DNA from: Paraburkholderia sp. BCC1885
GTDB taxonomy: Bacteria > Pseudomonadota > Gammaproteobacteria > Burkholderiales > Burkholderiaceae
Length of the DNA: 64,000 nucleotides
Reading direction: 5' to 3'
NCBI RefSeq assembly: GCF_900996235.1
Contig: NZ_CAAJGM010000208.1
Span: 682,001-746,000 of the forward strand
Shown here: one piece after another, positions 1 through 8,409 of the stretch
How positions within the stretch are numbered: position 1 is the first letter of the stretch
Layout: the number at the start of each line of letters is the position of its first letter
Position numbers and translations under genes: made by a program
Notes under the pieces: generated by a model
Told to the model about the DNA's origin: nothing
The model's database searches: none
What the model saw: the letters and a program-made list of their open reading frames with translations, nothing else

Positions 1-1419
1 CGGCAGCGCCTCCACATCGCGCAGCTTGCGGTTCATCATGCGCGTGCGCGTCTCTGCCGCTTCGATCGAACGGGTCACCGTTTCGAGCTGCGACTTCGTC
101 TTCGCCAGCACATCGCCGAATTTGCCGAATTCGGTCTTCACCGCACCCAGCACCTGCCAGACTTCGCTCGAGCGTTTCTCGATGGCGAGCGTGCGAAAGC
201 CCATCTGCAGACTGTTGAGCAGCGCGGTAAGCGTGGTGGGCCCAGCGATCGTCACGCGGTATTCGCGCTGCAACATGTCCGTGAGCCCCGGCCGGCGCAA
301 TATCTCCGCATAGAGCCCCTCGGTGGGCAGGAACAGCAGCGCGAAATCCGTGGTGTGCGGCGGCGAAACATACTTCTCGGCAATCGTGCGAGCCTCGGCG
401 CGAATCCGCGCTTCCAGCGCCCGCGACGCGTCCTCCACCGCGACCGGATCGGCCCGCTCCTGGGCATCGATCAAACGCTCGTAGTCCTCGCGCGGAAATT
501 TGGCATCGATCGGCAGCCATACCGGCACGGCGGTGCCGTCCGGATCCTGGCGGCCCGGCAGCTTGATGGCGAATTCGACGCGATCGCCACTCTTCGGCAC
601 GGTGGCCACATTCTTCGCGTACTGATCCGCCGTCAGCAACTGTTCGAGCAAGGCTTCGAGCTGCACCTCGCCCCACGTGCCGCGCGTCTTGACGTTGGTC
701 AGCACCTTCTTCAGATCGCCCACGCCGGCGGCGAGCGTCTGCATTTCGCCAAGCCCTCGATGTACCTGCTCCAACCGGTCCGACACCTGCTTGAACGATT
801 CGCCCAGCCGCTGTTCGAGCGTGGCATGCAGTTTCTCGTCCACCGTGCGGCGCATCTCTTCGAGCTTGGTCGAGTTGTTCGCTTCGATGTCCTTCAGACG
901 CTGCTCGATCGTCGCGCGCACCTCGGCGAAACGGCGGTCGTTTGCCTCGCGCAATTGTTCCAGTTGCAGCGTCAGCGTCTCGCCGAAATGGCGCAACGCG
1001 CCGCCCTGCTCGTCACGCGCGAGTTGGGCCTGCTGTTGCAGACTTTCGCGCGAGGCTTCGAGCTGTTGCGCATTCGTTTCGGTGAGCTTGACGAGTTGCT
1101 GCGCGAAGCCGTCGATTTTGTTGTTCTGCAGCGTCGCCATGCCGGTGAACTGCGCCGCCAGCGTCTGTTGAAACTGCGCGAAGCCGCCGTTCAGTTCGGT
1201 ACGGGAGACGCGCGCGGTTTGCTCGATCTCGCTGCGCAACTCGCGTTCGAGCCGCTCGAAGGCGCGCGTCTGCGCTTCGGCGGTCGAACCGAGGTGGTCG
1301 CCCAGATCGTCGAGTTGCGCCTCGAGGTCGCCGTGGCGGCCGCCGCGCAGCAGCACCAGCAAGGCAATCACCAAGGCGGCGGCCAGCACCGCGACCGCCG
1401 CCGCCAGAATCATCGTCAT
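1..1419 (-). CDS. rmuC: DNA recombination protein RmuC, 3' end outside window
   Basis: RmuC-family protein; the family is linked to limiting recombination between inverted repeats and carries a nuclease-like fold. The visible 473 residues show an N-terminal membrane anchor (about residues 3-25), a long Gln/Glu/Leu-rich coiled coil (about 30-190), then the conserved RmuC domain with the motifs TRGTWGEVQLEALLEQ and LLFLPTEGLYAE. Start ATG at 1417-1419; a second in-frame ATG lies two codons in. The ATG overlaps the stop of the upstream dehydrogenase by 4 bp (ATGA), so the two are probably translationally coupled. The C-terminus is lost at the window edge. Confidence 0.93.
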   Translation of the reverse strand, partial: MTMILAAAVAVLAAALVIALLVLLRGGRHGDLEAQLDDLGDHLGSTAEAQTRAFERLERELRSEIEQTARVSRTELNGGFAQFQQTLAAQFTGMATLQNNKIDGFAQQLVKLTETNAQQLEASRESLQQQAQLARDEQGGALRHFGETLTLQLEQLREANDRRFAEVRATIEQRLKDIEANNSTKLEEMRRTVDEKLHATLEQRLGESFKQVSDRLEQVHRGLGEMQTLAAGVGDLKKVLTNVKTRGTWGEVQLEALLEQLLTADQYAKNVATVPKSGDRVEFAIKLPGRQDPDGTAVPVWLPIDAKFPREDYERLIDAQERADPVAVEDASRALEARIRAEARTIAEKYVSPPHTTDFALLFLPTEGLYAEILRRPGLTDMLQREYRVTIAGPTTLTALLNSLQMGFRTLAIEKRSSEVWQVLGAVKTEFGKFGDVLAKTKSQLETVTRSIEAAETRTRMMNRKLRDVEALP

Positions 1420-2405
1420 GCGCGGGCCTTGCCGAGTACTTCCGGATTGACCGGATTCGCCGGGCGTCCTGCATTCGGACCTTCGCCGAGCGCCGCAATC
1501 AGATTGTCCGCGGCGAGATTGGCCATGGCGCGCCGGGTTGCTTCGGTGGCGCTCGCGATATGCGGCGTCAGCACGATATTCGGCACCGTGAGCAACGCCG
1601 GATTCAGGTTCGGCTCGCCTTCGTAGACATCGAGCCCGGCCGCGGCGATCTGTCCGGCACGCAAAGCGTCGACCAGCGCCGCGTCGTCGACGATCCCGCC
1701 GCGCGCAATGTTGGTGAGCGTCGCGGTGGGCTTCATCTGCGCGAGTTCGGCCGCGCCGATCGTGTGGTGGTTGTCACGGGTATAAGGCAGCACGAGCACG
1801 ACGTGATCGGCGCGCTTTAACAACTCCGCCTTCGACACATACTGCGCGTTCAGTTCCGCCTCGATCTCCGGCGCGACCCGCGACCGGTTGTGATAGATCA
1901 CCTGCATGTTGAAGCCGCGAGCACGCCGCGCCAGCGCCTGGCCGATGCGCCCCATGCCGATCACGCCAAGCGTCGAGCCGTACACGTCGCTGCCGAGAAA
2001 GGCGTCGTAGGCCCACTTCTGCCATTGGCCGGCGCGCAGCCAATGCTCGGATTCGGCGACGCGACGCGCGGCCGCCATCATCAGCGCCCAGCCGAAATCG
2101 GCGGTGGATTCGTTGAGCACGTCCGGTGTATTGGTGCCGAGCACGTTGGCCGCGTTGAAGGCGGCGATGTCGAAGTTGTTGTAGCCAACCGCCATGTTCG
2201 ACACCACCCGCAGGCGCGGCGCCGCCGCCAGCACGGCCGCACCGACCGGATCGCCGGCGGTCAGCGCGCCGTCCTTGTCGGCGAGACGGCGCGTCAGTTC
2301 TTCGGCGGACAGGACGTCGCCGTTATTCCAGTCGACCTCGAAATACTGCTTGAGGCGTTCGATTACATCCGGAAAAATCGGACGGGCAACAAGGATCTTC
2401 TGCAT
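1416..2405 (-). CDS. D-isomer-specific 2-hydroxyacid dehydrogenase (glyoxylate/hydroxypyruvate reductase type)
   Basis: Cytosolic NAD(P)H-dependent reductase of 2-keto acids, 329 residues, the usual family length. The Rossmann motif GMGRIG lies at residues 150-155. The catalytic triad of the family is visible: Arg235 in NIARGG, Glu264 in YEGEP, His282 in TPHIAS. Closest in style to GhrB/glyoxylate reductase, but the exact keto acid cannot be read from sequence. It overlaps rmuC by 4 bp downstream, so the pair is probably one transcript. The 55 bp upstream separate it from the antiporter gene, which runs in the same direction. Confidence 0.9.
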   Translation of the reverse strand: MQKILVARPIFPDVIERLKQYFEVDWNNGDVLSAEELTRRLADKDGALTAGDPVGAAVLAAAPRLRVVSNMAVGYNNFDIAAFNAANVLGTNTPDVLNESTADFGWALMMAAARRVAESEHWLRAGQWQKWAYDAFLGSDVYGSTLGVIGMGRIGQALARRARGFNMQVIYHNRSRVAPEIEAELNAQYVSKAELLKRADHVVLVLPYTRDNHHTIGAAELAQMKPTATLTNIARGGIVDDAALVDALRAGQIAAAGLDVYEGEPNLNPALLTVPNIVLTPHIASATEATRRAMANLAADNLIAALGEGPNAGRPANPVNPEVLGKARA

Positions 2406-2460
2406 TGCAATTCTCCGAATAGCGCGACGGAACTGTCAGCGGCTCCGTCATCATCAACCG

Positions 2461-3915
2461 CTAAAAGAACAACCAGGTGGTCACGAGAAAAACCGGCACC
2501 AGAATCGTGACCGACCACCCCAGATAAGCAAAAAAACTCGGCATGCGCACGCCGCGCGATTCCGCGATGGCCTTCACCATGAAGTTTGGCGCATTGCCGA
2601 TATAACTGTTGGCTCCCATGAAGACCGCGCCGGCCGAGATCGCCGCCAGCGTGGTGGCGCCGTGGCTCATCAGGCTCTGCGCATCGCCGCCGGCCAGGTT
2701 GAAAAACACCAGGTAAGTCGGGGCGTTGTCGAGGAAGGATGAGAGGAGACCGGTCGCCCAGAAATACATCGCGTCATGCGGCTGGCCTGCGGCGTCGTTG
2801 ACCAGATGGGCGATGCCGGCGAAAGCGCCCGCATCGCCGGCACGCAAAATGGTGATGACCGGCGCAATCGTCACGAAGATGCCGGCAAAGAGCTTCGCCA
2901 CCTCTTCGATCGGCGCCCAGTTGAAGGCATTGCCGACGCGCGCGGCGCGCGGCGTCACGGCCAGCGATAGCAGTGTCACCCCGATCAACGCCACATCGCG
3001 CGCCGCATTCTGCAATGCGACGTGCGTGCCGAACAGGTCGAATTCGACGCCCGGCTTCCATAGCCCGCTCATCAGCACCAGCGCGATCACGACGCCGAGC
3101 AGCACGAAGTTGATCTTGCCGTCGATGCCCAGACGCGGCGTATCCGGCGTCGGATCGAGCAACGGCGCGCGCTCTTCTTCACGGCGATGGTAATAGTACG
3201 AATCGAGCGCGTAAAACGTCACGAGCAGCACGCCGCAGACGAACAGCATCGGCAGCGCCAGATGTGTGGTGGTCCAGAAGAAGCTGACGCCATTCAGGAA
3301 GCCGAGAAACAGCGGCGGGTCGCCGAGCGGCGACAGCGAACCGCCCGCATTGGCGACCAGAAAGATAAAGAACACGACGACGTGCACGACGTGCTTGCGG
3401 TTGTCGTTGGCGCGCAGCAGCGGCCGGATCAGCAGCATGGCCGCGCCGGTCGTGCCCATCAGGCTGGCCAGCAGGGTGCCGAGCGCAATGATCGCGGTGT
3501 TGGTGCGCGGCGTGCCATGCAGATTGCCGCGCACGCAGATGCCGCCGGCCACCGTATACAACGCGGTCAGCAGGACGATGAACGGCACATACTCTTCGAG
3601 CATCGCGTGCACGAAGCTGCCGACCGCGACGCCCGCGCCGAAGGTGACGCTAAACGGTACGAGGAACAGCGCGCCCCAGGCCGCCGCGATCTTGCCGAAA
3701 TGGTGATGCCAGAATTTTGGCGCGACGAGCGGAAACACCGCGATCGACAGCAGCACGCCGGCAAACGGCAGGCCCCACCAGGCCGGTAGGCTCGCGCCAT
3801 CCAGCGTCGCGGCTGAAGCACTCTGCGGCCACAGAGCCAACGCGAAAGCGAAAGCGCATGCGAGTGTGGATGTGACGGCGAGCCCGAGGCGCGCCGCTGC
3901 GGCACGATCACGCAT
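2461..3915 (-). CDS. Sodium:proton antiporter, NhaD/ion-transporter superfamily
   Basis: Polytopic inner-membrane transporter, 484 residues from the chosen start, with about a dozen hydrophobic segments and conserved loops such as SLSPLGDPPLFLGFLNG and LSSFLDNAPTYLVFF, typical of NhaD-type Na+/H+ antiporters. The first 35 residues look like a cleavable signal or first membrane segment. The start at 3913-3915 sits 6 bp after the lutC stop. An upstream in-frame start at 3957 would overlap lutC by 37 bp; neither has a strong ribosome-binding site, so the start is not certain. Probably co-transcribed with lutC and pncB. Confidence 0.85.
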   Translation of the reverse strand: MRDRAAAARLGLAVTSTLACAFAFALALWPQSASAATLDGASLPAWWGLPFAGVLLSIAVFPLVAPKFWHHHFGKIAAAWGALFLVPFSVTFGAGVAVGSFVHAMLEEYVPFIVLLTALYTVAGGICVRGNLHGTPRTNTAIIALGTLLASLMGTTGAAMLLIRPLLRANDNRKHVVHVVVFFIFLVANAGGSLSPLGDPPLFLGFLNGVSFFWTTTHLALPMLFVCGVLLVTFYALDSYYYHRREEERAPLLDPTPDTPRLGIDGKINFVLLGVVIALVLMSGLWKPGVEFDLFGTHVALQNAARDVALIGVTLLSLAVTPRAARVGNAFNWAPIEEVAKLFAGIFVTIAPVITILRAGDAGAFAGIAHLVNDAAGQPHDAMYFWATGLLSSFLDNAPTYLVFFNLAGGDAQSLMSHGATTLAAISAGAVFMGANSYIGNAPNFMVKAIAESRGVRMPSFFAYLGWSVTILVPVFLVTTWLFF

Positions 3916-3920
3916 GCGGC

Positions 3921-4583
3921 TCACGCGCCGCGCACGACGATCGCATGCACCCGACACGGCCCATGTGCACCGAGCACGATGGTCTGCTCGATATCGCCGG
4001 TACGCGACGGTCCCGAGACGAAATTGACCGCGCGCGGCAGTTCGCCGCGTTCGGCGCGGATCAGCTCGAAGGCGTCTTCGTGACCCGCGACGATCCGCGA
4101 GGCCGGCACAATCGCGATGTGCGTTTCCGGCAGCAGTCCCGCGGACGCATAGGTTTCGGGTCCGGACAGCAACGCCAGCGTGCCGGTCTCCGCAATCGCG
4201 CAGAAACAGCCGGTGATGCCGACCACGTCGCTATCCACGGGCTTGCGGAATTCGACCGCGAGGCCTGCGGCGCTCCAGTCGAGCTCTTGCAAGGTCTGCC
4301 AGGCAATCGCCTGCACCGGCAGGCCGTGCTCCGTCAGATAGCGCTGCGCCGTAGCGGGCACTTCGCTCAAGGTTTCGACGCTCTCGACGCTGGTCGCCAT
4401 CTTCTGCGCCTCGTCGATAAAGCGCGCGGCGAGGTCGTCCGGCATAGGCGGCCGCGGACCTTGCGGATGACGCGCGAGATAGTCGGCGGCGGCCTCGCGT
4501 TCGGCGGCCGCAGGTTCGGCTTCGCGTCCCTGCGCCGCGCGGATGCGCGCCAGGATATTGCGGCGGGCGGTCGATGTATCCAT
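3921..4583 (-). CDS. lutC: LutC/YkgG-type LUD-domain protein
   Basis: 220-residue LUD-domain protein. In Bacillus LutC is one of three subunits of an iron-sulfur L-lactate oxidation complex. Conserved features visible here are DVVGITGCFCAIAETGTL and the C-terminal NFVSGPSRTGDIEQTIVLGAHGP. The start ATG at 4581-4583 opens MDTSTARRNILARIR, a usual beginning for the family. No lutA or lutB is next to it: neighbours are pncB (19 bp upstream) and the antiporter (6 bp downstream). A role in lactate use therefore needs partners elsewhere, or this LUD protein does something else. Confidence 0.85.
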   Translation of the reverse strand: MDTSTARRNILARIRAAQGREAEPAAAEREAAADYLARHPQGPRPPMPDDLAARFIDEAQKMATSVESVETLSEVPATAQRYLTEHGLPVQAIAWQTLQELDWSAAGLAVEFRKPVDSDVVGITGCFCAIAETGTLALLSGPETYASAGLLPETHIAIVPASRIVAGHEDAFELIRAERGELPRAVNFVSGPSRTGDIEQTIVLGAHGPCRVHAIVVRGA

Positions 4584-4602
4584 GTACGCTTGTCCGTTGG
4601 GC

Positions 4603-5799
4603 CTAGTTCGACACTTCCTCGTCCGGCTGCCTGATGCCGAACACCTGGCGCAGGTAGGCCAGATACGCCTTGTCGTCGCACATGTTCTTGCCCGGCGAAT
4701 CGGACAGCTTGGCGACCGGCTGGCCGTTGCAGCGAACCATCTTGATGACGATCTGCAGCGGGTTGTAGCCGAGGTCGTTGGTAAGGTTGGTGCCGACGCC
4801 GAACGCCAGCTTGCAGCGTCCCCGGAACCGTTCGTACAGTTGCAGGACCTTGGGGATATCGAGCGCGTCCGAGAACACGAGGATCTTGGTGCGCGGGTCG
4901 CAGCGGTTGGCTTCATAGTGCCGCAGAAGCCGTTCGCCCCATTCGAACGGGTCGCCGGAATCGTGGCGCGCGCCGTCGAACAGCTTGCAGAAATACATGT
5001 CGAAATCGCGCAGGAACGCTTCCATGCCGTACACGTCCGAGAGCGCGATGCCGAGGTCGCCGCGATATTCCTTTGCCCACATCTCGAAGCCGTAGATCTG
5101 CGAATCGCGCAGCCGCGGACCGAGCGCCTGGCAGGCCTGCAGGTATTCGTGAGCCATCGTGCCGAGCGGCGTCAGGCCGTGCTTCATGGCGTAAAAGACG
5201 TTGCTGGTACCGGTGAACTGTTCGCCGAGGTCGTCTTTCAGCGTCAGGATCACCTCTTCGTGCCAGCGCTTCGAGAAGCGGCGGCGCGTGCCGTAGTCGG
5301 CGATCTTGCAGTCCGCGAATTCGGGGCGCGCGCCGAGCAGCTTGATCTTTTCCGAGAGACGCTCGCGGCCTTCGCCATACGCCGGCTCGCGCTGCGTGTT
5401 GCGAAAGTAGACCTCGTTGACGATCGCCAGCACCGGGATCTCGAACAGGATCGTATGCAGCCACGGACCCTTGATCTCGATGTCGATTTCGCCGTTGCCC
5501 CTGGGCGAAGGCGTGATGGAAATGTACTTGTCGTTCAGATGAAACAGCGCCAGGAACTCGATGTAGTCGCCCTTGATGAAGCGCATGCGCCGCAGATAAT
5601 CGAGCTCGCCGTCCGTGAAGCGCAGCTCGCACAGCTTGCGCACTTCCTCGCGGATTTCCTCGATATACGGCACGAGATCGACGTTCGGCGTCCGGCAGCG
5701 GAAGCGGTATTCCACGCTCGCAGCGGGAAAATGATGCAGAACCACCTGCATCATCGTGAACTTGTAGAGATCAGTATCGAGCAGCGAAGTAATAATCAT
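4603..5799 (-). CDS. pncB: Nicotinate phosphoribosyltransferase
   Basis: Cytosolic enzyme of NAD salvage: nicotinate + PRPP + ATP to nicotinate mononucleotide. It is 398 residues, the normal proteobacterial size. The conserved N-terminus DTDLYKFTMMQ and the motif GTMAHEYLQ are clear; His217 in the latter matches the histidine autophosphorylated in the Salmonella enzyme. The ARHDSGDPFEWGE segment is part of the phosphoribosyl site. The ATG at 5797-5799 was chosen because homologs begin at MIITSLLDTD; upstream in-frame sequence is low-complexity. First gene of a leftward pncB-lutC-antiporter group. Confidence 0.95.
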   Translation of the reverse strand: MIITSLLDTDLYKFTMMQVVLHHFPAASVEYRFRCRTPNVDLVPYIEEIREEVRKLCELRFTDGELDYLRRMRFIKGDYIEFLALFHLNDKYISITPSPRGNGEIDIEIKGPWLHTILFEIPVLAIVNEVYFRNTQREPAYGEGRERLSEKIKLLGARPEFADCKIADYGTRRRFSKRWHEEVILTLKDDLGEQFTGTSNVFYAMKHGLTPLGTMAHEYLQACQALGPRLRDSQIYGFEMWAKEYRGDLGIALSDVYGMEAFLRDFDMYFCKLFDGARHDSGDPFEWGERLLRHYEANRCDPRTKILVFSDALDIPKVLQLYERFRGRCKLAFGVGTNLTNDLGYNPLQIVIKMVRCNGQPVAKLSDSPGKNMCDDKAYLAYLRQVFGIRQPDEEVSN

Positions 5800-6067
5800 G
5801 ATGGTGCGAACCGGACTGCAGGAAAAACGGAAGGCCGCGGCGGCTGGCCCATGCGCCTGCGGCACGCCTCGCGTGCCGACCTGACGCATGTTACCCGAAT
5901 GCGCAGGCCGAACGGCGCGGCCGGGGCTCGCCGCCGGAGGCGCCATAAACTAATCACGAAAACGTATAAACCGGTTGGCGCGCCGCTACATACGCCACTT
6001 GACGTTACGTTACAATAGCGCTTTTGGCGTTTCGCCTCCCCAGATACCGCATGCAGGAGCTGCCTGA

Positions 6068-6391
6068 ATGACTCACGTTGTGACCGAAAGCTGCATCAAG
6101 TGCCGCTATACCGACTGCGTCGATGTGTGCCCGGTGGACTGCTTTCGCGAAGGTCCCAACTTCCTCGCGATCGACCCCGACGAATGCATCGACTGTGCAG
6201 TGTGCGTCGCCGAATGCCCGGTGAACGCCATTTACGCTGAAGAAGACGTGCCGGGCGACCAGCAGGATTTCATCGCGCTGAATGCCGACCTCGCCAAGAA
6301 CTGGCCCAGCATCACGAAGACCAAGGCTCCGCTGCCCGAGGCAGACGAGTTCAAGGACGTGAAGGAAAAGCTGGCTCTGCTCGCCCGCTGA
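6068..6391 (+). CDS. fdxA: 7Fe ferredoxin FdxA
   Basis: 107-residue electron carrier with one [3Fe-4S] and one [4Fe-4S] cluster. Cysteines at 9, 12, 17, 21, 25, 40, 43, 46 and 50 fit the family pattern; 9, 17 and 50 are expected to hold the 3Fe cluster and 21, 40, 43 and 46 the 4Fe cluster. AGGAG at 6055-6059 lies 8 bp before the ATG. The gene is rightward and diverges from pncB. The 268 bp between them hold a possible -10 (TACAAT at 6011-6016) but no convincing -35. The redox partner is not indicated by the neighbours. Confidence 0.96.
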   Translation: MTHVVTESCIKCRYTDCVDVCPVDCFREGPNFLAIDPDECIDCAVCVAECPVNAIYAEEDVPGDQQDFIALNADLAKNWPSITKTKAPLPEADEFKDVKEKLALLAR

Positions 6392-6473
6392 GCGGCCATG
6401 GGCGGTGTTCCGTCCGGTCAGGGCAAAAATTCCGGCTCACCTCTTCGAATGAAATGGAGATGAGTTCGGGGCC

Positions 6474-6502
6474 TTGACAGGTCCGGGAGCACCCCCTACA
6501 AT
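6474..6502 (+). promoter_or_regulatory. sigma70 promoter of the tRNA-Asn pair
   Basis: TTGACA at 6474-6479, a 17-bp spacer, then TACAAT at 6497-6502. The -35 is a perfect consensus and the -10 has one change. Transcription would begin near 6509, about 16 nt before the first tRNA. Confidence 0.85.
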
Positions 6503-6524
6503 TTCGCTTCTCTGCTGTTGTTGT

Positions 6525-6600
6525 TCCCCGATAGCTCAGTCGGTAGAGCGCCGGACTGTTAATCCGTAGGTCCCTGGTTCGAGCCCAGGTCGGGGAGCCA
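6525..6600 (+). tRNA. tRNA-Asn (GTT), copy 1
   Basis: 76-nt cloverleaf with encoded CCA. Acceptor arms TCCCCGA and TCGGGGA pair fully; the D-arm has GCTCAG...GAGC; the anticodon loop reads CTGTTAA with anticodon GTT; the T-arm contains GGTTCGAGCC. Confidence 0.97.
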
Positions 6601-6613
6601 AAAATTGCAAAGG

Positions 6614-6637
6614 CCCGTTAACCAAAACGGGCTTTTT
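6614..6637 (+). terminator. Rho-independent terminator-like hairpin between the tRNA genes
   Basis: GCCCGTT and AACGGGC form a 7-bp stem with a short A/C-rich loop, followed by a run of T. It begins 13 nt after tRNA copy 1. Copy 2 has no obvious promoter of its own in the short spacer, so termination here may be partial, or the hairpin may guide 3' processing. Confidence 0.7.
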
Positions 6638-6659
6638 TATGTAAAGGTTGTACTGCTGT

Positions 6660-6735
6660 TCCTCGATAGCTCAGTCGGTAGAGCGCCGGACTGTTAATCC
6701 GTAGGTCCCTGGTTCGAGCCCAGGTCGAGGAGCCA
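6660..6735 (+). tRNA. tRNA-Asn (GTT), copy 2
   Basis: 76-nt near-identical second copy with encoded CCA. Acceptor arms are TCCTCGA and TCGAGGA: both sides differ from copy 1 at one paired position (C-G changed to T-A), so pairing is kept. Anticodon, D-arm and T-arm sequences match copy 1. Confidence 0.97.
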
Positions 6736-6744
6736 AAAAATTCG

Positions 6745-6771
6745 AAGGCCCGCATCCGTGCGGGCCTTTTT
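6745..6771 (+). terminator. Rho-independent terminator after tRNA-Asn copy 2
   Basis: Perfect 10-bp stem AAGGCCCGCA / TGCGGGCCTT around a TCCG loop, followed by T-rich sequence. It starts 9 nt after the tRNA. Confidence 0.9.
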
Positions 6772-6914
6772 GTTTTGGTTTCGGAAATGATCTGCCTGCG
6801 CGTTTCTGCGGACATAAACCAGCGCGCCGTGGAATTGCGAGCCCCACGCGTCACCTGGGCGGGGCTTGCCGTTATACGATGGGGCTTTCCCTTCGCGATC
6901 ATTCCGGTCTCCCG

Positions 6915-7397
6915 ATGAAATCCACCTTGCTGTGCCTCGCCTCCACACTCACCCTCGCTACCGCGCTGTTCGCTCCGCTCGTCCATAGCGAGGAAGTCGC
7001 CAGCGTCAACACCAATTTCCATCTCACCGGGTCCGACCGCGTGGTGGTCGAGGCCTACGACGATCCGCTCGTCCAGGGTGTGACCTGCTATGTCTCGCGG
7101 GCGCGCACGGGCGGCATCAAGGGCACGCTGGGGATTGCCGAAGATCCGACCGAGGCGTCGATCGCCTGCCGGCAAGTGGGCGCAATCAAATTCACCGAGC
7201 CGCTCAAGCAGCAAGCCGATGTGTTCTCCATGAGCATGTCGCTGATCTTCAAGACGCTGCACGTCGTGCGCGTGGTCGACGCCAAACGCAACACGCTGGT
7301 CTATCTGACCTATAGCGACCGGGTCGCGAGCGGCAGCGCGAAAAACAGCGTGACGGCAGTGTCGATGCCTGCCGGCACGAGCATCCCGGTCAAGTGA
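6915..7397 (+). CDS. CreA family periplasmic protein
   Basis: 160 residues, close to the about 157 of E. coli CreA, whose function is not established. A signal peptide (about residues 1-25, ending near LVHS) precedes the CreA core, with VEAYDDPLVQGVTCYVSRAR and DPTEASIACRQVG. The ATG at 6915 starts exactly at the signal peptide; an in-frame start 36 bp upstream would add residues without signal character. No creBCD genes follow, so only the periplasmic family member is present. The next gene, an AraC regulator, is 62 bp downstream on the same strand. Confidence 0.85.
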   Translation: MKSTLLCLASTLTLATALFAPLVHSEEVASVNTNFHLTGSDRVVVEAYDDPLVQGVTCYVSRARTGGIKGTLGIAEDPTEASIACRQVGAIKFTEPLKQQADVFSMSMSLIFKTLHVVRVVDAKRNTLVYLTYSDRVASGSAKNSVTAVSMPAGTSIPVK

Positions 7398-7459
7398 AAG
7401 CCGCCTGTGCGGGACGCCGCGGCGGGCGCTAAACTGGCAGACCGCGCCGGACTTTCATC

Positions 7460-8287
7460 ATGACCGTCACCCGTTTTCGCGATTCCGCCCGCTACTGGCG
7501 CACGCCGCTTTTGCCCGGCGCGGATCTGCTCACGGCCGAATATCACGATCACGAGTTCTCGCCGCACTGGCACGACGCCTACACGATCCCGGTGATCGTG
7601 GCGGGCGCGGAGGGCTACCGGTATCTCGGCACGGACTACGTCGCCGAAGCCGGCAGCGTGCCGATCATCAATCCGGGCGAACTGCATACCGGCGCGCGGG
7701 CCATGGAGGAAGGCTGGCGCTATCGTGTGTTCTATGCGCCGGTGGACTTCATGCAGCAGCTCGCCGCGGATGTCGCCGGCCGGCCGCAGGATCTGCCGTG
7801 GTTCGAGCCCGGCGTGATCCGCGATGCCGATCTCGCCCAGCGGCTCGCACGCGCTCACCGCCTGCTCGAAGCACAAGCGGATCCGCTCGCGGCGGAAGCC
7901 GCCATGCTCGACGCGCTGTCGACGCTGCTGGTCCGCTACGCCGGCAATCCGACGAAACCGGCGCGACTCGCCACCGACGACGCCCGCGTCGCCACCATGA
8001 AAGAGCGTCTGACCGGCGATCTCATCGTGCCGCTGCAACTTGGCGAGCTGGCTGAGTCGGTGGGATTGTCGCCGTTTCACGCGGCGCGGCTCTTTACGCG
8101 GGTCACCGGCATGCCGCCGCACGCGTGGCGCAATCAGGTCCGTCTGCAACGGGCGCTGGCGCCGTTGCGCGCGGGCGTGTCGGTCACCGAAGTGGCGGCG
8201 GCCAGCGGCTTTACGGATCAGAGCCACTTCACGCGGCACTTCCGGCGCATGTTCGGGGTGCCGCCGGGCCGCTGGCAGGCGGCCTGA
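7460..8287 (+). CDS. AraC family transcriptional regulator
   Basis: 275 residues. The N-terminal half is a cupin-like effector domain with the HDHEFSPHWHDAYTIPV pattern common in AraC regulators. The C-terminal 100 residues hold two helix-turn-helix motifs (LGELAESVGLSPFHAARLF and VTEVAAASGFTDQSHFTRHF). It lies 122 bp upstream of azlCD on the same strand, and this regulator-azlC-azlD order suggests it controls branched-chain amino acid export. The effector is not known from sequence. ATG at 7460; no strong ribosome-binding site is visible. Confidence 0.9.
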   Translation: MTVTRFRDSARYWRTPLLPGADLLTAEYHDHEFSPHWHDAYTIPVIVAGAEGYRYLGTDYVAEAGSVPIINPGELHTGARAMEEGWRYRVFYAPVDFMQQLAADVAGRPQDLPWFEPGVIRDADLAQRLARAHRLLEAQADPLAAEAAMLDALSTLLVRYAGNPTKPARLATDDARVATMKERLTGDLIVPLQLGELAESVGLSPFHAARLFTRVTGMPPHAWRNQVRLQRALAPLRAGVSVTEVAAASGFTDQSHFTRHFRRMFGVPPGRWQAA

Positions 8288-8409
8288 ACGAGACGCCGCC
8301 CGCGCCGCCGCCACACCACGCCACACGAGACGCGGCTGCCCCTCACCGCAAGAACGTACAAGCCCTCCCACCGAGCCATCGCTATGCTCGATGGACCCAG
8401 GAGGCCAGC

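Noticed and set aside
355..1626. 423-codon + strand ORF antisense to rmuC
   Set aside because: Arg/Leu-rich product with no domain; rmuC on the other strand has clear conserved motifs. High GC produces long antisense frames.
5999..6016. TTGACG...TACAAT as the fdxA promoter
   Set aside because: The two hexamers are only 6 bp apart, far from the 16-18 bp needed.
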